Shown piece after piece: positions 34,850-46,351 of a stretch of 64,000 nucleotides of DNA; the stretch's first letter is position 1, and each line of letters begins with the position of its first letter. The notes below the pieces were generated by a model. The model worked only from the letters and a program-made list of their open reading frames with translations. It searched no databases and was not told the DNA's origin. The position numbers and the translations under genes are program-made. This DNA is from Neostapfia colusana (taxonomy: Eukaryota; Streptophyta; Magnoliopsida; Poales; Poaceae), in the NCBI GenBank assembly GCA_030760725.1, contig JASWHV010000011.1, forward strand, positions 19,307,501 through 19,371,500, given 5' to 3'.

Positions 34850-35640
34850 ATGAGGATGCATAACCCTTATTTCACTACGAATGAAACAAAAACGAGTGAA
34901 ATCCAAAAGTTTTGTAAAAATGTCATCCAATTGTTGTTTCGTATCTACATGGTGAAGCACAATGTTTCCTTTTTCAACATTATCATGGAAGAAGTGATAC
35001 CGAATGTCAATGTGCTTTGTTCTCGAATGTTGCACGGGGTTTCTAGCAATCAAATGGCACTAGTGTTATCACAAAACAGTGGAACACTATCTAGATCAAC
35101 CCCATAGTCCTTAAGTGTTTGAACAATCCAAAGAATTTGTGAGCAAGCGCTAGCAGCAGCTACATATCCATATTCGGCTGTGGATTGTGCAACTGAATTT
35201 TGTTTTCTAGAGGACCAAGCAAGAAGTGAATTACCAAGAAAATGGCAATCACCCGAAATACTTTTCCTATCAATTCTACAACCCCCAAAATCAGCATCCG
35301 AAAAATCTTTCAAAGTAACGGTTGAGAAAGAAGGAAGAAAAATCCAAAATTCTTGAGTTCCATGTAAGTACCTGAGAATTCTTTTGATGGCTTGATGATG
35401 TGGAGCACGTGGGGAAGCTTGAAATCGTGCACAAAGACATACGCTGAATTGTATGTCCGGTTTTGATGCCGTGAGGTACAAAAGTGATCCAATCATACTT
35501 CTATATTCTTTTTGATCCACGGGTTCACCATCTTCATCAAGTTCAAGTGTCGTTGCTGTACCCATTGGTGTCTGAAGAGACTTGCTTTTGTCCATGTTGA
35601 AGCGCTTAAGAAGGTCTCTTGTATAGTTTGTTTGATGCAC
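34838..35640 (-). pseudogene. Sirevirus J RT thumb and RNase H
   Basis: The frame 35640-35050 has the copia RT end (NYTRDLLKRFNMDKSKSLQT) and EYRSMIGSLLYLTASKPDI, then RNase H (DFSDADFGGCRIDRKSISGD). The second acidic motif reads QSTAEYGYVAAASACSQILW, where STAEAEY is normal, so a catalytic Glu is lost. The adjoining frame 35053-34838 completes it (KHIDIRYHFFHDNVEKGNIV, then QLDDIFTKLL). The frame change falls near 35050. Confidence 0.88.
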
Positions 35641-36321
35641 AAAAGTACCCTCCTTGGTTTGCTAGATTTGCAGCACCAAAAAGTATGTGAGTTCTCCCAT
35701 CATACTCATCTCAAATTCTGAACTCATCATAGCTGAAAACTTGGACACAAGATCATGAGAAGCACAACCAAAGATAATATCATCCACGTACACTTGAACG
35801 AATAATGAGTCATTGCCATGCTTAAGCACAAAAAGAGTTTTATCAACCTTGCCCATGGTAAACCCCTTTTCAAGTAAGAATGTTTTTAACCTATCATACC
35901 ATGCTCTATGGGCTTGTTTAAGACCATACAAGGGTTTGGACAGTTTGTAAACATGATTAGGGAAATTTGGATTTTCAAAACCCGGTGGTTGCTTGATATA
36001 AATCTCCCCATCTATGTAGCCATTTAGAAAAGCACTTTTAACATCCATTTGATATAACTTGAAACCTTTAGATGCAGCAAATGCTAACAAAATTCTTATG
36101 GCTTCTAATCTAGCAACAAGAGCAAAAGTTTCATCAAAATCTAGTCCTTCAACTTGTGTGAAACCTTGAGCAACCAACCTAGCCTTATTCCTAACCACAA
36201 CCCCATCCTCACTTTGTTTATTTTTAAACACCCATTTAGTTCCGATTAAAGTGTGACCTTGAGGTGGAGGTACAAGTTTCCAAACATTATTTCTTTCAAA
36301 ATTTTCTAACTCTTCTTGCAT
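35641..36321 (-). pseudogene. Sirevirus J reverse transcriptase
   Basis: Typical Ty1/copia RT (RVT_2) motifs are in order: NNVWKLVPPPQGHTLIGTKW, then ARLVAQGFTQVEGLDFDETF, then LYQMDVKSAFLNGYIDGEIY with the first catalytic Asp, KPLYGLKQAHRAWYDRL, and YVDDIIFGCASHDLV with the YVDD pair. A Leu replaces the usual Pro in FALVARLEAIR. The frame is otherwise open and breaks at 35662. This makes the copia assignment certain. Confidence 0.93.
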
Positions 36322-37030
36322 GGCAATAATCCAAGATTCATTAGTGAGTGCGTGTGATATATCTTGGGTTCAAAAGAAGCAACACATGCAGAACGAGCTT
36401 GAGAGTTTGGATCACAAAACCTGGACCGTGTGACTCGTTCGTGCAATCTTCCAATCATTTGTTGTGGAGTATGACTTTTGAGGACCCGGAGGGGAGTAGA
36501 CAATTCACTAGCTCCTTCTTCTTAATGTTCATCACAAATTGAAGAACTTGTGACTTGAGGACGATCTGGACCAGCAATGGTAGTCATCGGTGCTGGTTGT
36601 GAATCAAAATTAGGAGCTGGAACAATGTCATTAGCTCCTGAATTTTTGGGCAGCAGCATCATTCTTCATCTTCTTCGATGAAAATACTCTCCCCCTGCGG
36701 ATATGGGTCTGGTCCTGCAATATTGGAGCTAGTACCTGGGCTAGCTTTATCAAAAGAAACCTCACAAGTCTCCACAATTTTGTTAGTGTCATGTAAAAGC
36801 GCATGGTAGCCTCTAGTATGAGATGGGTAACCAAGAAACATGCCATCAACGGATCTAGGTTCAATTTTATCAAGATTACCATGTTTCTTAACAAAGCATT
36901 TGCAACCAAAGACTCGAAAGTGTGTGACACTAGACCTATGTCCAAACCGAAGTTCATATGGTGTTTTACCTAGCTTAGCATGCAAGAAAACACGATTTGA
37001 GACATAACAAGCTGTTGCAATTGCATCAGC
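36322..37030 (-). pseudogene. Sirevirus J integrase C-terminus and linker
   Basis: The frame 36985-36659 carries the copia integrase C-terminal GKTPYELRFGHRSSVTHFRV block and FGCKCFVKKHGNLDKIEPRS, followed by the linker with GYPSHTRGYHAL. Acidic sequence and a hinge to RT follow (VTRSRFCDPNSQARSACVAS). Overlapping frames at 36957-36631 are shadows. At least two frame changes separate this from the core and from RT. Confidence 0.8.
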
Positions 37031-37540
37031 CTAAAATTTTCTAGGAGTTTGATATTCATCAAGCATAGTCCTAGCCATCTCAACTAAGGTTCTATTCTTT
37101 CTCTCTACAACACTGTTTTGTTGAGGTACATATGGTGAAGAAAATCGGTGATCTATTCCATTTTCAGCACAAAAGTGATCAAAGGATTGATTTTTAAATT
37201 CGGTTCCGTTATCACTTCTAATTGCTTTTAAAGATCCTGGGTGATCAATTGATAATCTAAGAAATAAGGTTCTAAAGTGACTCAAAGTTTCATTATTAGA
37301 TGCCATAAAATAAACCCAAGAGTATCTAGAATAGTAATCAACAATCACAAGAACATACCATTTAGCTCCGAAGGATTGAACACGTGAAGGTCCTACGGTG
37401 TCAAGGTGCAAAAGTTGACCCGGTTCAGTTGTCATGGTCATTGTGAGAGGAGCATGTGAACCTGCAACCATCTTAGCATGTCTACAAGAAGAGCACACAA
37501 TTTCTTTGTCCCCTTTAAGCTTAGGCAGCCCACTATGCAA
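37031..37540 (-). pseudogene. Sirevirus J integrase catalytic core
   Basis: The zinc-binding end (CSSCRHAKMV) precedes the core: PGQLLHLDTVGPSRVQSFGA has the first catalytic Asp, LKAIRSDNGTEFKNQSFDHF the second and QQNSVVERKNRTLVEMARTM the Glu. All three are present. Order PR-INT-RT-RH on the minus strand is the copia order. The His residues of the zinc finger lie upstream in a broken frame (37541-37635). Confidence 0.92.
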
Positions 37541-38018
37541 TCAAGAGCACTAACACGTGTGAGATGATCAAAGCCTACGTGACCAAGTCTACGATGCCAA
37601 AAATATAAGTCTTTTGAATCATTAGCAACTAGACATCAATGCTTAGAGGATGACATATCAAAATCAGCCTTAAAAACTCTTCCAAACCGAGACATATTAA
37701 AAATGAGCTCACTATTTGAATCTACAACCTTGCTACAATTTTTAGTGAAAATAATTTCCAGATTTTCATCCAACAATTGTGAAACAGAAAGCAAGTTGTA
37801 TTTTAAATTCTTAACAAGTGCCACATCTTTTAAAGTGTAGTGATTATTTACACTAACTGAACCCTTGGCAATTATAGGAGTTGAAGAATTATCGGCAAAA
37901 GTAACATTTTCTAATGTGACACAAAAGAGAGGATGGAGAACCATTCTTTGTTACTGGTCATGTGGCGTGAGCATCCTGAATCCACAACCCAAATGTTCTC
38001 CTTCCTCAAGCGTGTAAC
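37541..38018 (-). pseudogene. Sirevirus J protease and gag-pre-integrase
   Basis: Upstream of the frame at 37944 the minus strand encodes NIWVVDSGCSRHMTSNKEWF, the copia protease active site with Asp in DSG. Then come VTLENVTFADNSSTPIIAKG and HYTLKDVALVKNLKYNLLSV SQLL, the usual protease tail, and FKADFDMSSS of the gag-pre-integrase block. A frameshift lies between the DSG motif and VTLENVTF. Confidence 0.87.
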
Positions 38019-38683
38019 CTACATAGAAGTACAATACGTCGATGACTCAATACTGGGGTTAGTCAAAAGGCATTTTGGAATCCAGTGCTGAGTCACACGA
38101 CGTCCAGCAAAAGTAACACGCAAAGGCTGAGATAAAACAGCAGGTTTATGAACCAAAGTTTGAGGATTTTTGTACCCAACTACTGACCTACGAGGTGTTA
38201 CATGAGTAGCACTAAAAACAGTAGGTCCGGAAGAAAACTTTGCATGTTTTTGACTCATTACAGCAGGTTGCATATTCCTAACATTCGGTTCAGCACACGT
38301 AACAGGTTTTGCACAGTTGTTATGTGATCTAGCAATCATTCTTTCCTTTTTCTGTTGCTTAGCTAGTCTATAACAAAAATCTATGACATGACTATCTCTA
38401 CCACAGTAGGTACAATGAAATTTAACTTTATGAGACAACACTCCTGCAGATTTAAAAACCACTTCTTTTTGTTTAGGAACTATTTTAGTCGAACCACTTC
38501 CTAATGACTTTACAATTTTAGGTGGACGTGTTTAGCATGAGCATGGGAATCAAAACCTAAACCAGTTTTATCATTGCAAGATTTAGAAGAATTCAATAGC
38601 AAGTTCAGATTGTTATTCCCATTATAAAACTGCTCTAGTGTCCTATTCATGTCATGAGGTTTTTAGACATGTCTAGGCAGTTT
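38019..38683 (-). pseudogene. Sirevirus J gag, C-terminal part with second zinc knuckle
   Basis: The frame 38462-38019 includes CTYCGRDSHVIDFC, a CX2CX4HX4C zinc knuckle, then a basic Lys/Arg stretch (LAKQQKKERMIARSH). The zinc knuckle binds element RNA. Upstream to 38683 the sequence continues gag until solo LTR H; the part beyond resumes at 42037. The frame also runs into protease at its end. Confidence 0.75.
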
Positions 38684-39088
38684 TGTAACACCCCAAATTT
38701 TGATTCAAAACCCTAAACCATGTTCAGAGGAGAATTTAAAAATTTTTGGACGTATTGCATGTTTTGCAAAAATTCAAATTCAAACTGGAATTCAAAATAT
38801 ACTCAAAACAGAAAAGAAATGGAAAAAGAAAAAGGAAAACGGGAAAAAAAACCGGCCAGTGGGCCGAAACCCGCCAGCCGGCCCAGTCTCCCCCGCGCCA
38901 GCCCGCCCCCGCGCGCGCCGCGCTGCCTCTCACCGACGGGTGGGACCCACATGTCATCCCTAACCCCGCGACCCCGGACTCTCTCCCGCGCACGCGATCG
39001 CAACCGATCGGGAAACCCGTCCCGTCGCCCGAATTCTGGTCCCAGAGGACTCCAACTCGATCACAACAGACCCACCGCCCTCCCCCGG

Positions 39089-39097
39089 CTATAAAAA
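39089..39097 (+). promoter_or_regulatory. TATA box of solo LTR H
   Basis: CTATAAAAA sits in CCCGGCTATAAAAACCCCCG, about 405 bp into the LTR, after a GC-rich upstream stretch and before a leader with CTCCGGTGAG. Solo LTR I has CTATTTAAA at the same place. Confidence 0.7.
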
Positions 39098-40557
39098 CCC
39101 CCGATCCGATCAGTTTTTCCCAAGCGATCGCCGATTTTCACTCCGGTGAGCACCGAGACTTCGCCGGTGAATTCTGGCCGATCTAAGCTCGGAAACTCTG
39201 ATCTAACTCGCTGGTTTTGATCCACCGCCTCCGGGGAACTTTGCAGGTGCAGAAAACTCAGAGAGTTACGGTGTAAACGCAGCGCCGACGAGCTTCGCCG
39301 TGGTTTTGCCTCGGACCTCGCCGCCGATCACTTTCCAGGACCCCCGAGCTCGAGAAAACCCCCGAGGTGAGATCCCTGACCTCCCCTCTACCGATCTAGG
39401 CCATAAGATCACAGTTCTAGGCAGAATTCTCGAGGATCCGAAACTTTCCGGCGAGATCGCCGCTTCCCGCCGCCGTGCGCCGCCGGCAGCGCCGCCCGCG
39501 TTCGATCAGAGCGACGTGGCCGCTTGTGCGCCGTTTATTTTAAATCACACGGTAGACTTTAAAACCCCGCGTACCGGTTCGATGTTATAATCTCAGCCGT
39601 CGGTTTAAAATCGGACGGTCCACGTCAGCCCCGCGTTATAAAGACTGGAATTCTTACGTGCTACCCCCTGGGGTTCTCTGGAATTGAGAGCTAGCCCCGG
39701 AAACTTCAGATCTAGCCCCTGGAACTTCAGAAAATCATGTAAATTCATTTAAAAATCAGTTTTAACCCCTGGACTTAATAGAAATTAGGAAAAACACCTC
39801 TGATAAGTGTAGATAGACCCCTGGAAATTATGAAAATAATATTATAGACCCTGTAATGGGGTGAATTTATTATTTTAGCCTTGTTTAGTATTTAATTTAG
39901 AAAATTGAATATGTAACTAGTGTTTAAAAATTAAAAGGGGGACAAACATAATTGTCAAAATTAATTAAAAACTTTCTCAGTACTTAGAAAACTTTGGAGT
40001 GAGATAAAAATATATTTTTGGGCTGAAATAAATCTGTTTTATCTATTATTCACATTTTATTAGTATAGGGACACATTTTTAAGTAAAGAATAGTTAAAGA
40101 AAAATAGGGAAAATAATTATGAAATAGTATACATCATAAGCCATGGTCAAAATATGATTTCAAATTATTTAGGACCAGAACCTAATCTGTTTAGGTGATG
40201 TGTATTACTAATTTAATAATAAAATATACAATTATGCATAGGAATATAAGTCTGAAAATATAGCAACTAGTAGATGATAAATGGAGTTTCTAAAATACAA
40301 AGAATTCAGTTTAGGGTTGATAGAAATTGTGAAGGCACATTGTATGCAAGTATAAATGTGGACACCAAAAGTAGGAATCATATATATGCATGGTTAAAAG
40401 TGCATGCAAGCCACAACTCAACACACATAAAGTAACCACAACACATATAATGGTAAAGAACTTTTATAAATGTGAATGTGTGGTTTGTATGAAGTGTAAG
40501 TGTGAACTATGTCTTATGGATTGTTGTTTTTCTTTTGCTATGTGTGATGGTATGAAG

Positions 40558-41790
40558 TAGAACCTGTTCAAGAACAAGTTATTCATTTCCAAGATCGGGA
40601 CTACCCATTTCAAGAGCAGCAAGAAGGAGGCAAGTGTCCTTGACCACTTTGATCCTATGCTAGGATGTGTAGGTAGAATTATTTGCATTGTCAAATGAAA
40701 TATGAAACCCATGCTAGGAAAGTTTCCCTAGAATTGCATTACCTTGTTTTCCTTGAAGCTTGGGTTGGGATTTATTTTGTCATGTCATTTATTTCCATGC
40801 ATATGCTTAGCCATGCTTAGAATGGGATATTTGGGATGTGAGATCATCAGTTTATTATACCATACTCTTGAATGAGCTATTGTGAGTTATGTAGAGGTAG
40901 GGATCAAGGCAAGTTGGATGTTTTGGTTGTGTGCTGGGTGCACGAGACTTGGGTTTGTGTTTAGTACTTGCCTGGATCCTAAGGACCGGTTCATGGAGCA
41001 TGTAACCCGGATTTACAGTGCCAACCACATGCTGAGATGGGGCAGCTTGGCCAATTAATTAGGTGTATCCCCGGCGTAGTATGGGTGTGTTGGATGGTGC
41101 GGGGAGTAGGTGTCAGCTGGACTACCATATGAACCGCAAGGCTCAAGAGGGGGCCACTGCAGCGGGGTTGGAGCCTCTTGTATGCTGTTAGGGGTGAAAC
41201 CTCAGTGGGCCCACGCTCGTCGGGAATCCCTTTGTAAAGGCTTCGTAGTGATCTCTTGGCCACACACCTGGGAAGTGTGAATGTGGATCATAGCCACTGG
41301 CATAATGGAGGTTCTTTTAGTCCACCCGGCAATGGGGGATGAAATCACTACTTGTGGGTACAGTGGTACGAACTCTGCAGAGTCAAAACTGCCTTGACAG
41401 CCGTGCTCACGGTTAAGAGCGGCCTGGACTTATTCATGATTAGAGGAGTGAAGGTTTTTGGAAGTTGTGGATGTTAAGCGGGGAGCTTAACATTGGAAAT
41501 AATGTTATGGTTATTTGGATTATGATGATGGGATGGGAGATTGGGACCATTTCACCTGTGTAGTAATGAAGGTGCTTAATAAGCTAAGGTGATAGGTATT
41601 AATTGCGTAGTGCTTTAACCATGAGTTCAACCTCTCCTTGTTCTAGCCATGCATGATATAATTTTTCCCACACTTGCTGAGTACCATTGGTACTCAACCT
41701 TGCATATTTGTTGGTTTATATTGCTGCTCAGGTCAAGATAATGAGGTGGTGTATAATGACCAAGATTTTGGACCCGAGGAAGGCTTTTAG
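40558..41790 (+). other. two-exon micro-ORF candidate in LTR H
   Basis: Exon 1 candidate 40558-40629 (72 nt) follows TATGAAG and ends at GGAG|GCAAGTG. It reads EPVQEQVIHFQDRDYPFQEQ and QEG. Exon 2 candidate 41732-41790 (59 nt) follows TTGCTGCTCAG and reads QDNEVVYNDQDFGPEEGF with a TAG stop. Joining uses phase 1 and keeps the frame. Solo LTR I holds the same two frames without indels. Confidence 0.45.
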
Positions 41791-42036
41791 GTTCATGAAG
41801 ACCCCCGGGCAACGCCTGTGATGGAGCCCTAAAGAATAATATTCCGCTGCTAGTTTATTTACTTGTGATGAAGCATTAGTGTCCATTGAGACATTTGCAA
41901 TGTAAGACTTATTTATATTCGACACCTGGCTTGTAATAAATGATGCTTCACTATTTGTCATCACATGTATGAGAAAATGATCCTGGCATACATGTGATAT
42001 TCACTTGGTTGTTCTTCGGAAAAACCGGGTGTGACA

Positions 42037-42985
42037 AGTTTTGACATGAAGTTTTTCCTTTTATTTTGCAATTGGAACAATACTTAACTTCATGAGAACG
42101 TAAAGCATTGTTCAATATAGAAATTTTATTCATAGCATCTTGTAGTTTCTTATTAAGATCATCACAAGTAGAACAATGCAAATCAATTTTAGAACAACAA
42201 GCATCTTTTAAGTTTTTATCATTAAGTGCAGCAAGCTATCTGTTCTTTTTAATCTCTAACTCAAGTTTATCAAGTGTGGAGGTATGTGCACTTCTTAGAG
42301 AGGACAATTGTTCATATATTGAATCACATGAGGAACAAGAATCATCACTAGGAATCAAAGATTTCAAATGATTAATTTCAGATTCTAGTGACTTAATTTT
42401 AACAGCATTGTCCCTAAGCTTTTTGTCCTTTTTCTTAACTATAACAGTGGCACGAGAAATAGCATCACACATTTCTTCGCAAGTAGGACATACCTCTTCA
42501 TTGTCGCTGTTGTGTTCTGCCTCCTCCATACTTGAACTTGACTTGCCCTCCATGAAGCATAAGTTTGCCAAGTCATCTTCATCTTCGTCACTTCCGATGT
42601 CCACATCGCTCGAGCCAAGTTCTTGAAGTGCGGAGATAAAACTATTTACCAATTGGCGTCCTATAAAACCCTTCTTCTTTTTCTTATCGTTTGCAGAGGA
42701 GTGCTTCGTCCTAGTTTTCTTCTCATAACGGGAAGTAGAACCTGAAAGGTTAGGGCAATCTGTACGAAAATGTCCTGTCTTACCACATTTGAAGCATCGT
42801 TCAGGTCCGGCACTTCTTCTCCTTCTAGTTCTCACATTTTGCAATGCTTTTGAGAACCGAGTAGAGATGAGTGCAAGTTCTTCCTCTGGAAACTCTTCAA
42901 TCTGTTCAAGGGTTAAAGAGGACAACAAAGAAAGTATACCACAAGATGAAGATTGACTAGAGCTAGGCATGTCACGTTGTGAAAC
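42037..42985 (-). pseudogene. Sirevirus J gag, central part with first zinc knuckle
   Basis: The frame 43012-42236 reads GILSLLSSLTLEQIEEFPEE and ELALISTRFSKALQN, then the CX2CX4HX4C zinc knuckle RCFKCGKTGHFRTDCP, a basic stretch, an acidic stretch (DVDIGSDEDEDDLANL) and a coiled-coil-like stretch (KIKSLESEINHLKSL). From 42181 to 42037 a further frame reads HCSTCDDLNKKLQDAMNKIS. Coiled-coil and Cys-rich repeats after the knuckle are typical of Sirevirus gag. The N-terminus is missing: at 42986 an oppositely oriented LTR of the same family begins. Confidence 0.88.
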
Positions 42986-43475
42986 TGTGAGACCTATGTG
43001 TGCTGAATACATTGGCTATGACTATAAAAGTTTTGAATTCTGCCAAAACACTCATTTTGTCAAGGTCTGACTCTAGGTCTGAGCTCCGACAAGATCCGAC
43101 GTAAGGTACGACTTGCTATGGCTAGGTTCAACATGTGTTTGGTTAGCTCCGGCGGTAGGTCCGACTAGCTTTGGTAAGTTCCGGTGCTAGGTTTTGCTAG
43201 ATTTGGTAAGCTCCGGCTCAAGGTCCGGTTAGCTTTGGCAAGGTCCGGAGCTAAATCGCAATGGTTCTGTTTTTACCATGCAAATGTTTCGAACTTTCTT
43301 TACATCTATGGAAAGTTTGCTTAGTATTCTTTTACTAAATTTTTTGAAGTGTTATGGATGTTTACGGTGGTTAACATATTTCTATGGTTTGCAACATGCT
43401 TATGTGAGGTGTTCACGTAAGGTGTTGTGGTTTTCGGAACTAACGTGAGTCAAGTCACGGACTTGTGCTCAAAAG
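42986..43475 (+). mobile_element. Sirevirus LTR fragment, 5' part, plus strand
   Basis: It starts TGTGAGACCTATGTGTGC directly against the truncated J gag and runs 490 bp. It is the reverse complement of the J 3' LTR (33808 down to about 33370), including the CCGGA array (43075-43255). It ends at CTTGTGCTCAAAAG, where chromovirus G begins; the uninterrupted J copy continues with TATTGGTTG. The rest of this LTR was not found after G, so a deletion took it. It may be an independent insertion into gag (the first flank would be GAAAC) or the product of an inversion. Confidence 0.75.
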
Positions 43476-43744
43476 TGTGACACATTGTTCCGAAAGTAGA
43501 ACCAAGTGAATGCATATGTGTGCCCAGGATGTTCATCACACATACACATGTGATCCACAAACTAAATTCAGAATATAACCATGAATAAATAGGGTTTAAG
43601 TACTTTATTACAATGACTCAAAGTCTCACTCATGAATGTCTATCTTATTCTTGCAGCGGAAGACTCTAAACGACAGCGGAATATCAATAAAGGCAGCAGG
43701 CTCCAACTTCAACTCCACAGGCATGTTGACGGTAGTTCGCAGGC

Positions 43745-45039
43745 CTAAGACTCCACATGGTCCTCGAAGTACTCTTCTCCTGATGCTGATGTTTATGTGA
43801 TAATGCAAGGGTGAGTACATGTCGTACTCAGCAAGTGCGGGAAAAGTATGACATGTAGCTTATAAAAAGGTATGGAATAAAAAGGCTCATTGCAGCAAGC
43901 AAATTTTATTTCATAAACATTGTAAAAACAACAACTATCTCTAGATGAATTTAATCCCAATATAACCAAGTAAAACAGCAACATTCTTTCATCATAATTC
44001 ACCATTTATCAAGTCTCATCCAGCCATTAATCTTTCTCAAGTTCATCTCATGCTCATAAATATTCATAACCATCTCATATTCATATAGAAAAACCAAGCT
44101 CATTGTTATGACTCGAAACAGTCCCAAAACCAATCCCAATGACCATACCATAACCATACCGAATAACCATCCCAAGTTTTCCCTTCTAATCATGGAAGTT
44201 GTCCAGGTGCTTGTGACCGGAAGCACGGCTATCATGATAGTTTTACACTCTGCAGAGGTGGCACCACTTTACCCACAAGTTTGTGATTTCGTCACCCGTC
44301 GGTGACTGCAGAACCTCCATTATACAAGTACACAACTGTCGCTGTATGGCCAAGAGATCACAAAATAGCCTTTACAAAGGGGCTACTAGATGTACGGACT
44401 CACTGAGGTTTCACCGGCAGGCTCGAATCACCATTCTCCCATCCACGGGCCCCCTCTTGTGCCATGCAGTTCCCAGGGCAGTCCTCCTCGACTCCCATTC
44501 CCCGCGCCATCCACGGTCCATAAAAAGCTAGAAACACACCTAATTAATAAGCTAAGCCGCACCCATACTTGGCCTTGTGGTGGCACTGTTTTCCTGGCAT
44601 ATTCTCGCATGAACCGGTCCTTAGATCTACGGCAAGTAAACCACCATCTCATTCAGCAACATCCACGAACCAAGCTTGCCTAGATCTCCCCGATTCCATG
44701 CTCATCAACATCATCAAGTTCTCATCATCATTATTCATATGAGTGCAGTAGCTAGACATGTTTTAATTCAGCTTCTCGTATCCTGTGAATTAAGCGAAGC
44801 AAAAAGGAAAAATGACCATACCCGACTCATCAACTTTCCCAGTGAAAAGAATGGTTAACAAAACTAGTAAACTCCTATAAAAGGGTATCCCATCAAGTTG
44901 ACTCAAGCGTACGAGTTTTCGCAAACAAAACAGTTTCAGAACATGGGATCAATATGGTCAAGGGGCACTTGCCTTGTTCCTGTTGTTCTTGTTGTTCAAG
45001 CGTCTCGAAGTCTTGGTGCTGTAGGTCCTCGTAGATGGC
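43745..45039 (-). other. two-exon micro-ORF candidate in LTR of chromovirus G
   Basis: On the minus strand exon 1 candidate runs 45039-44973 and reads DLQHQDFETLEQQEQQEQ before the GC-type donor CAAG|GCAAGTG. Exon 2 candidate 43779-43745 (35 nt) follows ATCAG and reads EEYFEDHVES with a TAG stop. The joint is phase 1 as in the other LTRs. The upstream border of exon 1 (AATAG|GCC) differs in phase from the others, so that border is less sure. Confidence 0.38.
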
Positions 45040-45530
45040 CTATTGAGCTTGTCCTTCTACTCACGACCACGCACATACAAAATTCACAGCAATCAATCAT
45101 CATGCACAAACTTTACTCAAGATGCAATAGGGTAGATGAATGAAAATCCTATGGTGCTGTTCTATTAAACCAGTTTGTACGTGTTCTTGCGTGTTTTAAT
45201 GGGCTTTCATGGGGTTTTATGATGAACAAGATTGTAGAGATCAAGTGTGGACGTGGTGATGATCTTGACTCAACATCTAGATCAATTCCACCGTCAAAAA
45301 CCGATCAAAACATGATCTGTCCGCACGTAAAAGTTTCTGTTCGAAGGGGGCGAAGAAAACGGACGCGTAGAAACAGCGGCAACGTCGTAAGATGGGTAAT
45401 GGGGACCTACCTCACTTCCTCCTTGGTGGCAGGGCCTTCCTTCTAGCAATGGCAGCAGCGGGGAATTTTTCTATGGATGATTAGGGCAGGACAGATCGTC
45501 GGTTTTTTTCCGGCGACGGCGAGGCGTGAC

Positions 45531-45673
45531 GGGGCTCGTCGGTGGGGCTCGACGATGGGGCTCGACGGCGGGGCTCGACGGTGGGGCTCAACGGAGGGGC
45601 TCAACAGCAGGGCTCTACGGCGGGGCTCGACGGCTGGGCTCATCGGCGGGGCTCACCGGCGGGGCTCACCGGC
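45531..45673 (-). repeat. 13-bp minisatellite in LTR leader of chromovirus G
   Basis: Eleven units of 13 bp follow the plus-strand consensus GGGGCTCGACGGC, with changes at positions 1 and 8-13. It lies about 120 bp downstream of the TATA box on the minus strand, so it would be in the transcript leader. As 13 is not a multiple of three, it cycles through frames; the minus-strand reading that gives SPIVEPHRRAP-like text is a by-product. Confidence 0.9.
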
Positions 45674-45794
45674 GACCGAACTCCGGCGAGGGAGGGGAGG
45701 TCCAACTCGGCGAGTTGGGGGATAGGGCCTCCAAGTCACCGACTTGGGAGGGGGGAGAGAGGAGGTGGGCTGCGGCCAAGGGGGGGATTGGGTT

Positions 45795-45804
45795 CTATTT
45801 ATAA
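45795..45804 (-). promoter_or_regulatory. TATA box of chromovirus G LTR
   Basis: The minus strand reads TTATAAATAG within CCCCCTTATAAATAGAACCC, about 550 bp into the LTR. It is followed by a GC-rich leader, the same layout as in solo LTRs H and I. Confidence 0.7.
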
Positions 45805-46009
45805 GGGGGGGGAGGGGAGAATCCTACTCCAATTGGAACCAAATCCTAACAAACTTTTCCCCATTTAATTTGGTGCAGCAGCAATGGGGGGAAAATCCCC
45901 CAAATGTGGGGAAAATTCCCCCTTTTTGGGGAATTGCGGAATTCGGAGATTTGGGGAAAATTTGTGGAAATTGAATTGGCTCATTTCAGCTATCTTTTTC
46001 CATTCCCCA

Positions 46010-46287
46010 CCATTTCTATGTCACTTACTCCATTTTTACATTCACCTCTTCATTTCTATGTCCCACTCTCCATTTCTACATTGCCTTTCTCCATTTCTAT
46101 GCCCCATTCTCCATTTCTATATGCCCTTCTCCATTTCTATGGTTCCTTCCTCCATTTCTATGGTTCTTTCTCCATTTGTATAGTTCTTTCTCCATTTCTA
46201 TACTTCTTTCTTCATTTTTATGGTTCCTTTCTCCATTTCCATGGTTCTTTTTCCATTTCTATAGTTCTTTCTCTATTTCTACTTCTT
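46010..46287 (-). repeat. U3 array of AGAAATGGAG units in chromovirus G LTR
   Basis: On the plus strand the phrase (C)TCCATTTCTAT is repeated about 14 times with spacers of 5-12 bp (gccc, ggttcttt, agttcttt). On the element's own strand this is AGAAATGGAG. It lies just upstream of the TATA box, where an enhancer-like array would be expected. Confidence 0.85.
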
Positions 46288-46351
46288 TTATAATGCTTCT
46301 CTACATGAAAAATGTGTGCAATGCATGGGAATGAAATTTGAGGGTGTTACA

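Larger units (their letters stand above)
38684..42036 (+). mobile_element. solo LTR H, chromovirus-like, 3353 bp
   Basis: It starts TGTAACACCCC and ends CCGGGTGTGACA, with a perfect 5-bp target duplication AGTTT (38679-38683 and 42037-42041). It has a TATA-like box, a GC-rich leader (38860-39600) and a tail near-identical in order to solo LTR I. There is no gag or pol. The start matches the LTR of chromovirus G (TGTAACACCC), so a chromovirus origin is likely. It sits in the gag of Sirevirus J, and gag reads on at both sides. Confidence 0.87.
43476..46351 (-). mobile_element. 3' LTR of chromovirus G, 2876 bp
   Basis: On the minus strand it starts TGTAACACCCTC at 46351, right after the polypurine tract of G, and ends CGGAACAATGTGTCACA at 43476. 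U3 holds a repeat array (46010-46287), followed by a TATA box (45804-45795), a 13-bp minisatellite in the leader, and two micro-ORF exon candidates. It is shorter than the LTRs of family A-F. The left flank AAAAG (43471-43475) would be one target duplication; its partner is lost with the 5' end of G. Confidence 0.82.

Noticed and set aside
45443..45643. minus-strand frame with VEPHRRAP-like repeats
   Set aside because: It is produced by the 13-bp minisatellite, whose period is not a multiple of three, so the repeat text is not a protein repeat under selection.
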